Assembly (NCBI GenBank): GCA_902795955.1
Contig: CADBNJ010000153.1
Location: forward strand, 1-5,960
Direction of reading: 5' to 3'
From: Oscillospiraceae bacterium
GTDB lineage: Bacteria; Bacillota; Clostridia; Saccharofermentanales; Saccharofermentanaceae
DNA: 5,960 bases
Both the position numbers and the translations under genes were made by a program. Each line of letters begins with the position of its first letter. Position 1 is the first letter of the stretch. Positions 4,182-5,960 of this stretch are shown here, one piece after another. The notes below the pieces were generated by a model that worked only from the letters and a program-made list of their open reading frames with translations, ran no database searches and was not told where the DNA came from.

Positions 4182-5594
4182 ATGAATAAGAACAAGATCC
4201 TATGTTCCGTGGTAAGCGGTGTGACAGCGCTCATGATGCTGACGTCATGCGCCGGAACCGGTGAGACCTCAACACCTTCCTCGTCTCAGGAAGAGACATC
4301 CGCACCGACCATGCCCGCGACTCCAACACCCGAGCTCGAAGGCTACAACCTGCTGTGGAGCGACGAGTTCGACGGCAACACTTTGAATACAGACATCTGG
4401 ACACGCGAAGTCCGCGAACCCGGATGGACCAACAACGAGCTTCAGGAGTACAGGGATTCCGAAGAGAACGTCTTTGTTAAGGACGGCAACCTCGTACTCA
4501 AAGCCATCAAGACAGAACAAAACGGCAAGCCCTACTATACATCAGGCAAAGTCAACTCACAGAACAAGGCAGACTTCCAGTACGGCAAGGTCGTTATCCG
4601 CGCCAAAGTACCCGAAGGACAGGGTCTGTGGCCCGCTGCATGGATGATGCCCAAGGACGAGAGCTTCTACGGCCAGTGGCCCAAGTGCGGCGAGATCGAC
4701 ATCATGGAGAGCCTCGGCAACGACACGACGATCTCCTACTCCACGATCCACTACGGTGAGCCCCACGCCGAGCAGCAGGGCACCCTCAAGCTCGACAGCT
4801 CATCATTCTCGGCTGACTTCCATATCTACTCCGTCGAGTGGGAGCCCGGCGAAATGCGTTTCTACACGGACGACGAACTCGTCCTCACAGTCAACGACTG
4901 GTTCACGGCAGAGGAAGGTCAGGACGACAAGCCCTACCCTGCACCGTTCAATCAGCCTTTCTTCGTACAGATGAACCTCGCAGTCGGCGGTGACTGGCCC
5001 GGCAACCCTGACGCCACTACCAACTTCGATAAGGCGGAGTTCCTCATCGACTATGTCCGCGTCTATCAGAAGCCTTCCTACGACACAAACGTTGAGAAGC
5101 CGCCGATGGTCTTCAAGGAGCCTCTCGCAGACGGCAACTATGTCTACAACGGCGATTTCGCAACTGCGGAGGATCTTACAGATGACAAAGACTGGCAGTT
5201 CCTTCTCTTCTTCGACGGTCAGGGTGAGGCAAAGATCGAGAATAACATGGCGATCATCTCCTCCACCAACTGCGGCACGGAAGAGTATTCCGTACAGTTC
5301 CTGCAGGCAGATATGCCCGTGCTCAAGGGCCACACATACCGCGTCACATTCGATGCCAAGGCAGACGAAGCACGCGATATCGTAGTAGCGGTTACAGCCC
5401 CCAACAACGGCTGGAACAGGTACTATCCCGATACGCCCAAGGATGTCACCACCGACTGGCAGACATATACTTTTGAATTCACGTCAGACACCAAGGATGA
5501 TAACTTCGCAAGACTTGAATTCAACCTCGGCAAACGCGGATATACATCAACTGTATATCTGAAGAATGTCAGATATGAGGATATCACTACTTAA
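4182..5594 (+). CDS. GH16 endo-beta-glucanase lipoprotein with CBM4/9-like module
   Basis: A 470-residue exported enzyme. A lipoprotein signal ends in LTSC with Cys23 as the predicted lipid-anchor site, followed by a Ser/Thr/Pro/Glu-rich spacer (24-52). Residues 53-297 form a glycoside hydrolase family 16 domain of laminarinase type. It carries the catalytic signature GEIDIMES, where E171 is the expected nucleophile, D173 the assisting Asp and E176 the acid/base. W150 and W154 lie in GLWPAAWMMP of the substrate cleft, and NLAVGGDWPG (265-274) is typical of the family. Residues about 315-468 resemble a CBM4/9 carbohydrate-binding sandwich (NYVYNGDF at its start, WQTYTFEFT near the end). It probably cleaves beta-1,3 or mixed beta-1,3/1,4 glucans at the cell surface. 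AAAGGCAGGGA (4166-4176) precedes the ATG by 5 nt. It is monocistronic, divergent from an AraC-type regulator. The exact bond specificity cannot be read from sequence alone. Confidence 0.93.
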   Translation: MNKNKILCSVVSGVTALMMLTSCAGTGETSTPSSSQEETSAPTMPATPTPELEGYNLLWSDEFDGNTLNTDIWTREVREPGWTNNELQEYRDSEENVFVKDGNLVLKAIKTEQNGKPYYTSGKVNSQNKADFQYGKVVIRAKVPEGQGLWPAAWMMPKDESFYGQWPKCGEIDIMESLGNDTTISYSTIHYGEPHAEQQGTLKLDSSSFSADFHIYSVEWEPGEMRFYTDDELVLTVNDWFTAEEGQDDKPYPAPFNQPFFVQMNLAVGGDWPGNPDATTNFDKAEFLIDYVRVYQKPSYDTNVEKPPMVFKEPLADGNYVYNGDFATAEDLTDDKDWQFLLFFDGQGEAKIENNMAIISSTNCGTEEYSVQFLQADMPVLKGHTYRVTFDAKADEARDIVVAVTAPNNGWNRYYPDTPKDVTTDWQTYTFEFTSDTKDDNFARLEFNLGKRGYTSTVYLKNVRYEDITT

Positions 5595-5628
5595 TCAGCA
5601 TTGATCCTTCGTACTCATATACACACAG

Positions 5629-5664
5629 AACCGCCCCGCTTGAGAGATCAGACGGGGCGGTTTT
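5629..5664 (+). terminator. Intrinsic terminator of the GH16 gene
   Basis: A perfect 10-bp stem, AACCGCCCCG (5629-5638) and CGGGGCGGTT (5653-5662), with a 14-nt loop that can add a TGA/TCA pairing, ends in TTTT. It lies 34 nt after the glucanase stop codon. Confidence 0.88.
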
Positions 5665-5700
5665 GGGCTTGGGGGCGGTTTGTTTGTGAGTATTCCGGCT

Positions 5701-5751
5701 GTCAGAATGACAAGTCTGGTCTGCTTGCCCGGCAGAATGGCAAGGCTGGTC
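5701..5751 (+). repeat. Pair of 21-bp direct repeats at 30-bp spacing
   Basis: Copies at 5701-5721 and 5731-5751 match at 18 of 21 positions and share the CAGAATG core and CTGGTC end. Copy 1 sits in TGTCA-GAA-TGACA (5700-5712), a perfect 5-bp hairpin. Copy 2 can pair TTGCC with GGCAA instead, so the local stem is kept by different bases. Confidence 0.7.
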
Positions 5752-5805
5752 ACTTAAGCTGCCGCGGCCCGGCCGCCGGACAGGTCGCGGTCGGGTTACG
5801 GCAAG

Positions 5806-5960
5806 ATCCTCCGCGAAAGAACGCCGCAGATGAACGCCGGTGGCGTTACAGGAGAGGAGAATTTTGGCTGGATTACGTCCGGATTCTCCGCAAAAGAACG
5901 CCAGTGGCGTTACTGGAGCGGAGAATTTTGGCTGGATTACGTCCGGATTCTCCGCGAAAG
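5806..5960 (+). repeat. Tandem array of about 64-bp hairpin units, cut by window end
   Basis: Unit 1 is 5806-5882 (77 bp), unit 2 is 5883-5946 (64 bp), and a third unit starts at 5947 and is truncated. The last 51 bp of units 1 and 2 differ at three positions. Unit 1 is longer by 13 bp through a partial duplication of GAACGCC. Unit 2 has nested perfect stems: outer ATTCTCCGC/GCGGAGAAT (5883-5891/5918-5926, 9 bp) and inner AACGCC/GGCGTT (5897-5902/5906-5911, 6 bp) with the loop AGT. Unit 1 keeps seven of nine outer pairs. Confidence 0.9.

Larger units (their letters stand above)
5665..5960. other. Non-coding, repeat-rich stretch
   Basis: No open frame with a plausible start and ribosome-binding site is visible on either strand. 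The stretch holds a pair of 21-bp repeats (5701-5751), a GC-rich block of CCG/GGC runs (about 5760-5795), and a hairpin-bearing array from 5806 to the window edge. A diverged fragment, GGGTTACGGCAAG (5793-5805), resembles the GGATTACGTCCGG that ends each array unit and may be a decayed earlier copy. Confidence 0.6.

Noticed and set aside
4803..5333. A 176-codon minus-strand frame and a 131-codon plus-strand frame over the glucanase
   Set aside because: Both are shadows of the GH16 gene, which has intact catalytic residues and a full domain structure.
5665..5960. CRISPR array
   Set aside because: The units are contiguous tandem repeats of 64-77 bp without unique spacers, and no cas gene is visible.

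Overview
The window looks like chromosomal DNA from a Gram-positive anaerobe of the Clostridia (Bacillota), probably of a gut, rumen or sludge type. The reasons are purine-rich Shine-Dalgarno sites ahead of most genes, sigma-A-like promoters, hairpin-plus-T-run terminators, an AraC-type regulator of a form I associate with Clostridia, and a lipobox glucanase. No rRNA, tRNA, CRISPR array, transposase or phage gene is visible. The species cannot be fixed from the sequence.

Layout. Bases 1-1886 hold a tightly packed plus-strand operon: the 3' end of a small membrane protein, a 382-residue DUF6765-like protein with a possible metal-binding HxxxDxWxHxxF motif, and a DUF308/HdeD-like membrane protein. 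The genes overlap by 11 and 1 nt. Bases 1887-2464 carry two very small genes of 58 and 40 codons. They are not in the supplied ORF calls but share a conserved acidic C-terminus (15 of 25 residues identical, 8 of those using different synonymous codons). The first has its own promoter and terminator. Bases 2465-2802 have no convincing protein gene. They contain an exactly duplicated hairpin, a degenerate inverted copy, a plausible internal promoter and a strong terminator, so they may encode a structured RNA or be the 3' UTR of the second small gene. A two-helix membrane protein of unknown function follows (2849-3343), under an extended -10 promoter embedded in a 22-bp interrupted palindrome.

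Bases 3347-5594 form a recognisable sugar-utilisation module. An AraC-family regulator on the minus strand is divergent from a secreted GH16 beta-glucanase lipoprotein with a C-terminal CBM4/9-like module. The 115-bp gap between them holds both promoters and helically phased direct repeats, so the regulator probably controls the glucanase. The regulator's promoter lies so close to its ATG that its message may be leaderless.

Bases 5595-5960 are non-coding: a glucanase terminator, a pair of 21-bp repeats, then a roughly 64-bp hairpin-rich repeat array cut by the window edge.

The best candidates for something undescribed are the paired small proteins (1978-2154 and 2342-2464) and the structured region directly after them.
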